From: Bacteriovoracaceae bacterium
Lineage (GTDB): Bacteria > Bdellovibrionota > UBA1018
Length of the DNA stretch: 5,199 nt
Direction of reading: 5' to 3'
Assembly: GCA_947500275.1 (NCBI GenBank)
Contig: CANMSW010000174.1
Coordinates: 1-5,199 of the forward strand
The position numbers were made by a program, and so were the translations under genes. Shown in pieces: positions 1 through 5,199 of this stretch. The notes beneath the pieces were generated by a model. It did not search any database, was not told the DNA's origin, and was given only the letters and a program-made list of their open reading frames with translations. Positions within the stretch are counted from its first letter, which is position 1, and every line of letters begins with the position of its first letter.

Positions 1-786
1 GATATAGGCGTTCGTGCTTCGCGAGGAGTGCTCATGCGCAACGACCTTTTCGATGTCGAGCTGGGTGCCAATATCCGCGTGATTAACTCGATCGATAGCC
101 CTCGGATTACCGGAACGACTTCGGTCATTCGTGGAAACATGATTTTCCGAGACCGTGTTTTCCAAATTCAGACCGCCGGAGTGGACTTCGATAACCCGGC
201 CGTACTCGATCCTAAAATTTCCTTGGCAGGATTCACAGAGGTGTCTGGAACTCGAGTGAACTTAGGAGTAACAGGTCGGCTCTCCAGCTATAAAATCGAT
301 TTCACGTCGAATCCCGTACTGCCTGAAGCTGAAATTCTATCGCTGCTCGCGCTGGGATTCACTACGAGTGATATGCAGCGTCTGAAAAGCGGCGATCGGT
401 CATCGATTGAGCAGAGTGAAGCGGCCTCTCTAGTCTTGCATTCGACTGACTTCAATCGCGACTTGGAGAGCAAGACGGGGCTGCGAATTCAAATCGACGA
501 GGCGGTTTCAAGTGACGTTGGAACCAGTATCTTTCGACCGCGAGCAGAAACCGAAGTGGGCACGGCGCCCAAGATTGTCATTAAAAGACAATTGGGCAAG
601 CGCGTGGACGTTTCCGTTGGAAGTACGGTCGGCGTGGGCACGAACTCTCAGCAGGAAGTGAACGCCGAGTTCAAAGTTTCTCCGGCGCTTTCGATCATTG
701 GTGTTTGGGATACTCTCGAGGGGGCTGATTCTCAGGCGCGCGAATCCTACGGGTTGGACCTCAAGGTTCAGAAGAGGTTCAAGTGA
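1..786 (+). CDS. tamB: TamB-like translocation/assembly protein, C-terminal part (partial at left edge)
   Basis: The reading frame is open from the first base and ends at TGA 784-786, so 261 C-terminal residues are visible and the true start lies outside the window; the GTG at 28 and ATG at 34 are internal codons. The sequence has the pattern of the TamB C-terminal domain (DUF490, PF04357): alternating beta-strand repeats, a segment around residues 34-70 with I-x-G-x-x-x-V-I-R-G followed by F-Q-I and V-D-F-D-N-P, then a strand ending in S-N-P-V-L-P (about 103-108) and the typical I-L-S-L-L-A-L-G-F stretch (112-120). Near the end K-I-V-I-K-R-Q-L-G-K and a strand-rich tail follow. Family knowledge: TamB is an inner-membrane-anchored, largely periplasmic beta-taco protein that spans the periplasm and docks by its C-terminus on an Omp85 protein, serving outer-membrane protein assembly or phospholipid transport. 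The last residues are R-F-K rather than a final aromatic. The stop overlaps the start of the next gene by four bases, which supports one functional unit. The family call is firm; the substrate is unknown. Confidence 0.88.
   Translation, partial: DIGVRASRGVLMRNDLFDVELGANIRVINSIDSPRITGTTSVIRGNMIFRDRVFQIQTAGVDFDNPAVLDPKISLAGFTEVSGTRVNLGVTGRLSSYKIDFTSNPVLPEAEILSLLALGFTTSDMQRLKSGDRSSIEQSEAASLVLHSTDFNRDLESKTGLRIQIDEAVSSDVGTSIFRPRAETEVGTAPKIVIKRQLGKRVDVSVGSTVGVGTNSQQEVNAEFKVSPALSIIGVWDTLEGADSQARESYGLDLKVQKRFK
771..777 (+). promoter_or_regulatory. Ribosome binding site for the Omp85 gene
   Basis: GAAGAGG lies inside the last codons of the upstream tamB-like gene, five bases before the GTG at 783. 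Together with the GTGA stop/start overlap this supports GTG 783 as the true start and translation coupled to the upstream gene. No ATG competes nearby, and the protein read from this GTG begins with a good signal peptide. Confidence 0.7.
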
Positions 787-3599
787 TCAAAGTCACTTTT
801 GCAATCTCGAGCCGACTTCTGCGAGGGGCTTTCTTGTGTGTCGGACTGGCTTTCGGTGGAATTTTAGGGACTTCGACGCTCTCCCTCGCTGCAGTGCCAG
901 GGGTTGCCTCCGAGTTGCCTCGAGTAGAAATTGATCGGGTCGAGCTCGAAGGCGTCTCCCAGTTGGAGCGCCAAGAAGTGATTGACGCTCTTGAGGTTGC
1001 GCCGGGCGATGAGCTCGACCGTCTCCGGGTGGTTCGGACCGTAGAAAACATTCAGGAACTCTACCGCGTTCGCGGCTTTGATGGGGCTCGCGTTCGGGCC
1101 GAGCTTCTGCGCGAAGGCGCGCAGGTACAGGCCAATCAGGCTGTTCTTCTCTTTAAGGTTGAAGAGGGGCTTCCCGTGAAGATCTCTTCGATTCGAGTGG
1201 TTCCCGCTCAATCTTGGAGTGAAGGGCGAGGGGCGGGTCGAATTGAGGATCGGGTCCGTAGCTGGTGGCAGAGCCGAAAGGGCGAGCTCATGGAGCGAGT
1301 GGAAGTGGCGCCGGGAGACCGACTCGACCAGGAGAAGCTCGCGACGGGCAAAAGGCAAGTTCAAGAGTCTCTGGTGTCTGATGAGTGGGTAGGATCACGC
1401 GTCGATCAGATTCGTATTTCGACTGCGGCAGCCCCACCGTCTGGGGTCGACGCAAGTTCAGCCGTTCGTTGGGTTGATGTCGAAATTCAAGTCGAGCTCG
1501 GAGATCGCGTCACTTTCGGGTTTCGTGGAAATGAGTCCCTCGGGCGATCGCGCCTTTCTAAGTTGGTGGATGATCAGAGAGCCTTAGGCCTTGGGAAAAA
1601 CTACGTCGAGGTGATTCGCCAGCGAGTTGAAGAGGAATATCAATCGCTCGGCTGGGCGCTGGTTCAAGTTCAAGCACAGTCTCACGAGCGGAAATCTGGT
1701 TTTGAGCGGCATGTGACCTTCTTCGTCAAAGAGGGGCCGCGTGTGCCGCTTCGTACGATCCATTTTGATGGGAATGAGGTTTTTTCTGAAGCCGAGCTTC
1801 AGGCTGAGTTCCGTACCCGAGCCGGGGACATGACTCGTCAGGGTTGGTACGTCGAGAAGGAGATCGATCAGGCCGCGGGATCGCTGATTTCTTGGATGCA
1901 AACTCGAGGCTTCTTGGCAGCCAAGAGAGTGGCACTGACTCGGCAGTTCATTCGGAATAAGGCTCGGCGCGAAGTTTCAGTCGATAGTACGCTTTGGGTT
2001 TATGAAGGGGGACAGACTCGGGTTGAGTCGATCGAGCTCTTGGGGCTGGATCGTTTTCCTCGTGCGGAGGTGCTAGGCGCCTTAGGTTTGAATTCCGCGC
2101 AGGTTTCCGAGGGGGGGGCGCCCGTGATTCCCCTGAATCTCGCAGCGTTCAACCAAGGCGTTGAAGCGCTTAAGGAAAAGTATCGATCGGAAGGATGGCT
2201 GGACTTTCGCTACTTGAATGAAGGTTCGGACTCGGTCGTGCGATACTCACGTGAAAATCACGTCGCATCGATTCGTTTGGAGGCTCAAGAGGGCGTCCGC
2301 TGGGTCTTCGGAAAGGTCGAGGTAGTGACGAACTCCTCAATTCCCCGCGAGATCATTACGAGGGAGCTGACTTTTTCTGAGGGTGACCCGATTCGGGAGT
2401 CTGAGCTTCGCGAAAGTGAAACGAGAATCCGGCGTCTGGGGATTTTCGCCGGCGTTGAACTGGGTCTCTTTGAGGACAAAGAAAATCCCAAAACTCGAAA
2501 GTCCGTTCGCGTGAGTTTGGAGGAAGGAACCCCTGGGATTTTAGCAGGGGGTCTAGGATACCGAAATGACCTAGGCGTTCGGACCTTCGGCCAATTGGGG
2601 TACACGAACCTCTGGAACCGCAATCATACGATCGCGTTGAATGCGAACCTGAACCGCCGTTTTGATGAGAGCTTTTGTACCACGACGGCAGAGGCACTTT
2701 TGTCGCCGGGCGAGCCTCATTGTTTCCTCGAGTACCAGCTCCAGCTGGGCTACGTTTGGCCCTGGTTTGCGCTGGGGCGCACCACCTTTCGGCCTCGGTT
2801 TACCGTCGAAAGAACGCAGTATCTCAATTTTGATTTGGACACGGTCTCGGTGGCCTCGACTTGGGAAAGAAGGCTCCTGGACCGAACAAACTTGGTGGGG
2901 AGTCTGACCTATAGTCTCGAGAGAACGAAGCAGTACAACGCCGTGAACGTCGAAGATAACCAGGATCTGAGAATTGGTTCGGTCATGCCGAGCTTAAGAT
3001 TGGACCTGCGCGATGACTCCCTGGCCCCGACTCAGGGCTGGTTTGTGGCCACGTCCTTTGAGTGGGCTTCGACCGCCTTTTTATCTCAAAGTGACCCCTT
3101 CCCAGTGGGCTATACGCGGTTTCAAGGGCGGGTGGATCGTTACATCCCTCTCGGGCGGCAGATGAGTTGGTTTTTGAGCTTTCGCACGGGTATCGCGCGG
3201 AACCTGGAGGCGCCTCCTTCTAATGACCCGGATAACGCCAACTATGCGATCCCGTTAAGTAAGCAGTTTGCATTGGGGGGGGCAGGCAGTCTTCGTGGTT
3301 TTGGAGACCAAGAGTTGAGTGTCCCGGTGGATGTCGCAGTCCGGGGAACGCTTTCCTATGTGAATTATCGGACCCAGGTTGATCTCCCCTTTGCGGGAGC
3401 CATGCGCTTTGGACCCTTTTTCGATGCCGCGAACCTTTTGGTCGACCAGTTTTCGTTTGGGGGTTTAAGGTGCGGAGCTGGAGTTGGATTTCATTATCAA
3501 AGCCCTGTGGGCCCCGTGAACTTTGACCTCGGCTTTAAAGTCGCGCCTCGTGTGGGCGAAGATCCCTTCCGCTTTTACTTCAGTATTGGGGTGATTTAG
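783..3599 (+). CDS. tamA: TamA/BamA-like Omp85 outer-membrane protein with about six POTRA domains
   Basis: This 938-residue protein has a signal peptide: basic N-terminus to about residue 14, hydrophobic core 16-35, likely cleavage after S-L-A at 36. A series of POTRA-like repeats follows, which I place by eye at about 47-130, 132-238, 241-320, 322-409, 412-506 and 508-582. Each starts with a strand like R-V-E-I-D-R-V-E-L-E-G and most carry the helix and Y/W-x-x-x-G-(F/W) turn (for example Y-R-V-R-G-F at 94-99, Y-R-S-E-G-W at 467-472). The beta-barrel spans about 584-938 (PF01103 type). It has D-L-R-D-D-S-L-A-P-T-Q-G-W at 741-753 and the Omp85 loop-6 motif G-S-L-R-G-F at 835-840 with the conserved Arg838. 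It ends with S-P-V-G-P-V-N-F-D-L-G and a final strand closing in I-G-V-I. Omp85 proteins insert or translocate substrates at the outer membrane. E. coli BamA has five POTRAs and TamA three, so six is unusual. The adjacent, overlapping tamB-like gene favours a TamA role, but a BamA role cannot be excluded, so the symbol is tentative. Two G8 tracts lie inside the gene. Confidence 0.9.
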   Translation: MIKVTFAISSRLLRGAFLCVGLAFGGILGTSTLSLAAVPGVASELPRVEIDRVELEGVSQLERQEVIDALEVAPGDELDRLRVVRTVENIQELYRVRGFDGARVRAELLREGAQVQANQAVLLFKVEEGLPVKISSIRVVPAQSWSEGRGAGRIEDRVRSWWQSRKGELMERVEVAPGDRLDQEKLATGKRQVQESLVSDEWVGSRVDQIRISTAAAPPSGVDASSAVRWVDVEIQVELGDRVTFGFRGNESLGRSRLSKLVDDQRALGLGKNYVEVIRQRVEEEYQSLGWALVQVQAQSHERKSGFERHVTFFVKEGPRVPLRTIHFDGNEVFSEAELQAEFRTRAGDMTRQGWYVEKEIDQAAGSLISWMQTRGFLAAKRVALTRQFIRNKARREVSVDSTLWVYEGGQTRVESIELLGLDRFPRAEVLGALGLNSAQVSEGGAPVIPLNLAAFNQGVEALKEKYRSEGWLDFRYLNEGSDSVVRYSRENHVASIRLEAQEGVRWVFGKVEVVTNSSIPREIITRELTFSEGDPIRESELRESETRIRRLGIFAGVELGLFEDKENPKTRKSVRVSLEEGTPGILAGGLGYRNDLGVRTFGQLGYTNLWNRNHTIALNANLNRRFDESFCTTTAEALLSPGEPHCFLEYQLQLGYVWPWFALGRTTFRPRFTVERTQYLNFDLDTVSVASTWERRLLDRTNLVGSLTYSLERTKQYNAVNVEDNQDLRIGSVMPSLRLDLRDDSLAPTQGWFVATSFEWASTAFLSQSDPFPVGYTRFQGRVDRYIPLGRQMSWFLSFRTGIARNLEAPPSNDPDNANYAIPLSKQFALGGAGSLRGFGDQELSVPVDVAVRGTLSYVNYRTQVDLPFAGAMRFGPFFDAANLLVDQFSFGGLRCGAGVGFHYQSPVGPVNFDLGFKVAPRVGEDPFRFYFSIGVI

Positions 3600-3673
3600 G
3601 TGCTGTTTTGATCCGAAGAGGGGGGGGCGCCGTAAAGGGCACGTTCTTCTTCGAAAAAGAAGTAGAAAACACC

Positions 3674-3700
3674 TTGACCCGATTTTGTGAAGACTGTAAT
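3674..3700 (+). promoter_or_regulatory. Possible sigma70-type promoter of rplM-rpsI
   Basis: TTGACC at 3674-3679 (five of six matches to TTGACA) and TGTAAT at 3695-3700 (five of six to TATAAT) are separated by 15 bases, shorter than the preferred 17. Transcription would begin near 3706-3709, only about three to six bases before the rplM ATG at 3712. The short spacer is the main weakness. Ribosomal protein operons usually have their own promoter, and I see no better candidate in the 112-base gap. Confidence 0.45.
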
Positions 3701-3711
3701 CCGTTCCACCT

Positions 3712-4212
3712 ATGTTGCAGAAAAGGTCTTATCAAGCCAAGCAGTCTGGTCCTCATTATTTTGAGCCGAAAGGTCCTAACGCTCCGAAGTGGTATGTCGT
3801 TGATGCGAAGGATCAAGTTGTCGGACGTATTGCCACGATGATCGCTCGCGTGATCACTGGCAAGCACAAGCCAACTTACACTCGTCACGCTGACGCAGGT
3901 GATTTCGTAGTAGTTTTGAACGCCGACAAAGTCGTGTTCACCCGTACCAAATGGGAAAAGAAACTCTACCGCCATCACTCTGACTTCGTGGGCGGCCTTA
4001 AAACTTTCACCGCTAAGCAAATGCTCGAGCGCCATCCTGACGAAATTCTTCGCCAGGCTGTTTGGGGAATGACGAACAAGTCGAACCTCGCTCGTCACCA
4101 GATGAAGAAATTGAAACTCTTCGTCGGTGGTGAACACGATCACTCGGCCCAACAGCCTCAAGAGTTGCCTTTGGCAGCTACCCGTCGCACTGTTGTGGCT
4201 AAGGCGAAGTGA
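3712..4212 (+). CDS. rplM: 50S ribosomal protein L13
   Basis: L13 is an early-assembly protein of the large ribosomal subunit that binds 23S rRNA. The family pattern is clear over residues 27-150: W-Y-V-V-D-A (27-32), G-R-I-A-T (38-42), G-K-H-K-P-T-Y-T (50-57), a D-x-G-D-F-V-V-V-L-N-A stretch (61-71), G-G-L-K (94-97), and K-K-L-K-L-F-V-G-G-E-H-D-H-S-A-Q-Q-P (132-149). The protein has 166 residues against 142 in E. coli; the excess is about 12 residues before W-Y-V-V-D-A and a basic tail after about 152. The signature region, usually G-M-L-P-K-N-x-L-G-R, reads G-M-T-N-K-S-N-L-A-R (119-128). ATG 3712 is the first possible start because an in-frame TAA sits at 3697-3699; TTG 3715 is the only nearby alternative. 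No Shine-Dalgarno sequence precedes the ATG. The gene is followed 74 bases later by rpsI, the usual partner. Confidence 0.97.
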   Translation: MLQKRSYQAKQSGPHYFEPKGPNAPKWYVVDAKDQVVGRIATMIARVITGKHKPTYTRHADAGDFVVVLNADKVVFTRTKWEKKLYRHHSDFVGGLKTFTAKQMLERHPDEILRQAVWGMTNKSNLARHQMKKLKLFVGGEHDHSAQQPQELPLAATRRTVVAKAK

Positions 4213-4234
4213 GCTTTAAGCCAGCTCTCACCTA

Positions 4235-4259
4235 AGGGGTCGACTTGAGGTCGACTCTT
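4235..4259 (+). other. Hairpin between rplM and rpsI
   Basis: The two GTCGAC blocks at 4239-4244 and 4250-4255 pair around a five-base TTGAG loop. The stem extends outward by four more pairs, two of them G-U, to A4235-U4259, giving about ten pairs. It starts 22 bases after the rplM stop and ends 27 bases before the rpsI ATG. It is followed by an A-rich run rather than a U-tract, so it is not an intrinsic terminator. It could be an RNA processing, stability or translational control element; the function is not shown by the sequence. Confidence 0.55.
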
Positions 4260-4275
4260 AAAAAGATTTCTCCAC

Positions 4276-4280
4276 AGGAG
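4276..4280 (+). promoter_or_regulatory. Ribosome binding site of rpsI
   Basis: AGGAG stands six bases before the ATG at 4287. It decides the start: the longer in-frame TTG at 4245 lies in the loop of the upstream hairpin and would add 14 residues absent from S9 proteins. Confidence 0.85.
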
Positions 4281-4286
4281 TTTCGA

Positions 4287-4685
4287 ATGGAAAAGCAATT
4301 TCACAGAGTCGGAAAGCGGAAGGAAGCCATTGCCCGCGTCTACATCCGCCCGCGCGCCGAAGAAAGTGGCGCAATCAAAGTCAACGGACGTACTTTTGAA
4401 GATTACTTCCCACGTCCAACGGCACGCATGCTGATCATGCAGCCTCTCGAGTTGACCTCGACGGTCGGTCGTTTTGATATCGTCATCAACGTCATGGGCG
4501 GAGGTCTCTCTGGCCAAGCAGGTGCAGTGAAGCACGGTATTGCTCGCGCACTCCTGAACGTTGACCCTGCTTTCCGCAGCGTCTTGAAGAAAGCTGGACA
4601 CCTCACTCGCGATGCCCGCGAAGTTGAGCGTAAGAAGTACGGTCTCGCCGGCGCACGCCGTCGTTACCAATACTCGAAGCGTTAA
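4287..4685 (+). CDS. rpsI: 30S ribosomal protein S9
   Basis: S9 is a small-subunit head protein whose C-terminal tail reaches the P-site tRNA. The 132-residue product has the normal length (about 130). Visible family marks are R-V-G-K-R-K-E-A-I-A-R-V (7-18), V-N-G-R-T-F-E-D-Y-F (32-41), the glycine-rich signature G-G-G-L-S-G-Q-A-G-A followed by H-G-I-A-R-A-L (71-89), D-P-x-x-R (93-97), L-T-R-D-A-R-E-V-E-R-K-K-Y-G (106-119), and the strongly conserved basic end A-R-R-R-Y-Q-Y-S-K-R (123-132). The start at ATG 4287 is supported by the binding site six bases upstream and by alignment of the N-terminus with the family. It follows rplM by 74 bases on the same strand with no terminator between them, the standard L13-S9 operon order. 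Nothing is unusual in the protein. Confidence 0.98.
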   Translation: MEKQFHRVGKRKEAIARVYIRPRAEESGAIKVNGRTFEDYFPRPTARMLIMQPLELTSTVGRFDIVINVMGGGLSGQAGAVKHGIARALLNVDPAFRSVLKKAGHLTRDAREVERKKYGLAGARRRYQYSKR

Positions 4686-4699
4686 TCGGAATTTGGGTA

Positions 4700-4729
4700 T
4701 TTTTGGGCTCCAGAAATGGAGCCCAAAAA
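4700..4729. other. Strong hairpin after rpsI with a T-tract before and an A-tract after the stem
   Basis: GGGCTCC at 4705-4711 pairs with GGAGCCC at 4718-4724. Five T bases on the left (4700-4704) pair with A bases on the right (4725-4729), and A4712 with T4717 closes a GAAA tetraloop. This gives about 13 uninterrupted pairs beginning 15 bases after the rpsI stop. Read on either strand the stem is followed by A, not U, so it does not have the form of an intrinsic terminator. It may protect the 3' end of the message or be a transcript processing site; this is inference. Confidence 0.65.
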
Positions 4730-4767
4730 AGCCAACCGAGTATCCTTGTCCTTATCATGCAACAGAG

Positions 4768-4806
4768 AAAAGCCAGCGGTCCCGATGGGATAGCTGGCTT
4801 TTTTTT
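4768..4806 (+). terminator. Intrinsic terminator of the rplM-rpsI operon
   Basis: AAAAGCCAGC at 4768-4777 pairs perfectly with GCTGGCTTTT at 4793-4802. An inner stem, T4780-CCC with GGG-A4790, is capped by the loop GAT. Eight T bases (4799-4806) follow the GC-rich part. This is a typical rho-independent terminator for the + strand. On the - strand it is followed by only four T and then CTCTG, so it could act more weakly for the converging gene that ends at 4823. Confidence 0.9.
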
Positions 4807-4822
4807 GATCCATCGCCTCACT

Positions 4823-5199
4823 TTAAGCAGCCTTACTCGAAGGAATCATCGAGTCCGTTTCGATAGCGAAGGCACCTGATATCTCTTCCGCCGTACGTGC
4901 CCACTCCTCGGCTGCCTTGAGGTGCTCGCACTGGACTAACTCGAAAGTTCCCGCTTGCGCTTGGCACTGCTCGAGGTGTTTTCGCGCGAGGCGTATGATG
5001 GGTTCGATCCAGTTCTGTGCGTATGAGCCAGGAAGCTCGTGTGGGACGACAGGAAGGGGACGACCCTCGAGATCGTGAATCAAGTCGCGAGTAGTATCAG
5101 GAGTTTCGTGAAGCTGATACTCGACTTGAGCATTGGGATACTCGTCCAAGTCCTTCGGGTGGGACGGGTCATAGAGCCATGCGATTTTAGCCTCATGCC
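4823..5199 (-). CDS. Unrecognised acidic protein, C-terminal part (partial at right edge)
   Basis: On the - strand the frame stays open from the window edge to TAA at 4825-4823, giving 124 visible residues; the start lies beyond 5199. The TTG at 5149 is more likely an internal leucine codon than a start, because 16 further coding-like codons precede it, reading H-E-A-K-I-A-W-L-Y-D-P. ATG triplets near the edge are in other frames. The protein is hydrophilic and acidic (about 22 Asp/Glu against 10 Lys/Arg, with about seven His), has no membrane segment, and looks mainly helical after about residue 64. Proline-rich turns lie in the middle (G-R-P-L-P-V-V-P-H-E-L-P). It has two Cys near the start and end of a Q-A-Q-A-G-T-F-E-L-V-Q stretch but no recognisable metal-binding motif. 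Codon choice (frequent CTC, GAG, CAC, TCG) fits a real gene. I do not recognise a family. It converges on rpsI across the terminator and is not part of that operon. Confidence 0.7.
   Translation of the reverse strand, partial: HEAKIAWLYDPSHPKDLDEYPNAQVEYQLHETPDTTRDLIHDLEGRPLPVVPHELPGSYAQNWIEPIIRLARKHLEQCQAQAGTFELVQCEHLKAAEEWARTAEEISGAFAIETDSMIPSSKAA

Noticed and set aside
837..839. Cys19 of the Omp85 precursor as a lipoprotein cysteine
   Set aside because: It lies in the middle of the hydrophobic core and the preceding residues (G-A-F-L) do not form a lipobox; a normal signal peptidase I site follows at 36.
864..1364. Open frame of 166 codons on the - strand inside the Omp85 gene
   Set aside because: The + strand protein here has a clear signal peptide and POTRA pattern; the antisense product shows no recognisable domain.
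3646..3662. Small inverted repeat CTTCTT/AAGAAG as a terminator of the Omp85 gene
   Set aside because: The six-pair stem is mostly A-U and no U-tract follows, so it is too weak to call a terminator.
3580..4161. Open frame of 193 codons on the - strand, antisense to rplM
   Set aside because: It covers almost exactly the certain rplM gene; the product is not family-like and the frame is explained by codon bias of the + strand gene.
4245..4286. Longer rpsI start at TTG 4245
   Set aside because: The TTG lies in the loop of a hairpin, has no suitable binding site, and adds residues foreign to S9; ATG 4287 has AGGAG six bases before it.
4612..4866. Open frame of 84 codons on the + strand across the rpsI end and terminator
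   Set aside because: It overlaps rpsI in another frame, runs through both hairpins and has no binding site or recognisable product.

Overview
The window looks like an ordinary chromosomal stretch of a Gram-negative (double-membrane) bacterium with moderate-to-high GC content. It carries the end of a TamB-type envelope protein, a complete Omp85-family outer-membrane protein and the rplM-rpsI ribosomal protein pair. The long multi-POTRA Omp85 protein would suit a member of the former Deltaproteobacteria (for example Bdellovibrionota or Myxococcota), but this placement is an inference with low confidence; nothing seen fixes the taxon.

Layout, left to right. (1) Positions 1-786, + strand: the C-terminal 261 residues of a TamB-like protein, cut by the window edge. 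(2) 783-3599, + strand: a 938-residue Omp85 protein with a signal peptide, about six POTRA repeats and a C-terminal barrel, starting at a GTG that overlaps the tamB stop by four bases. (3) 3600-3711: a 112-base gap with a G8 run, no convincing terminator, and a promoter-like pair of hexamers ending only 11 bases before the rplM start. (4) 3712-4212: rplM (L13). (5) 4213-4286: a short gap with a strong hairpin and a good ribosome binding site. (6) 4287-4685: rpsI (S9). (7) 4686-4822: a 137-base gap with two strong hairpins, the second a textbook intrinsic terminator. (8) 4823-5199, - strand: the C-terminal part of an unrecognised acidic protein that converges on the ribosomal operon and is cut by the right edge.

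The first two genes probably work together. TamB-like proteins are thought to form a lipid- or protein-conducting bridge across the periplasm that docks on an Omp85 barrel; the overlapping stop and start suggest coupled translation of both halves. L13 and S9 are co-transcribed in most bacteria and belong to the large and small ribosomal subunits respectively.

I found no mobile element, CRISPR array, RNA gene, defence system or clear new system. The points most worth a second look are the six-POTRA architecture paired with TamB in reversed gene order, three G8 tracts in and beside that gene, a possible near-leaderless rplM mRNA, an L13 with a divergent signature region, a hairpin between rplM and rpsI, an inverted-polarity hairpin with possible alternative pairing to the terminator after rpsI, and the unrecognised acidic protein at the right edge.
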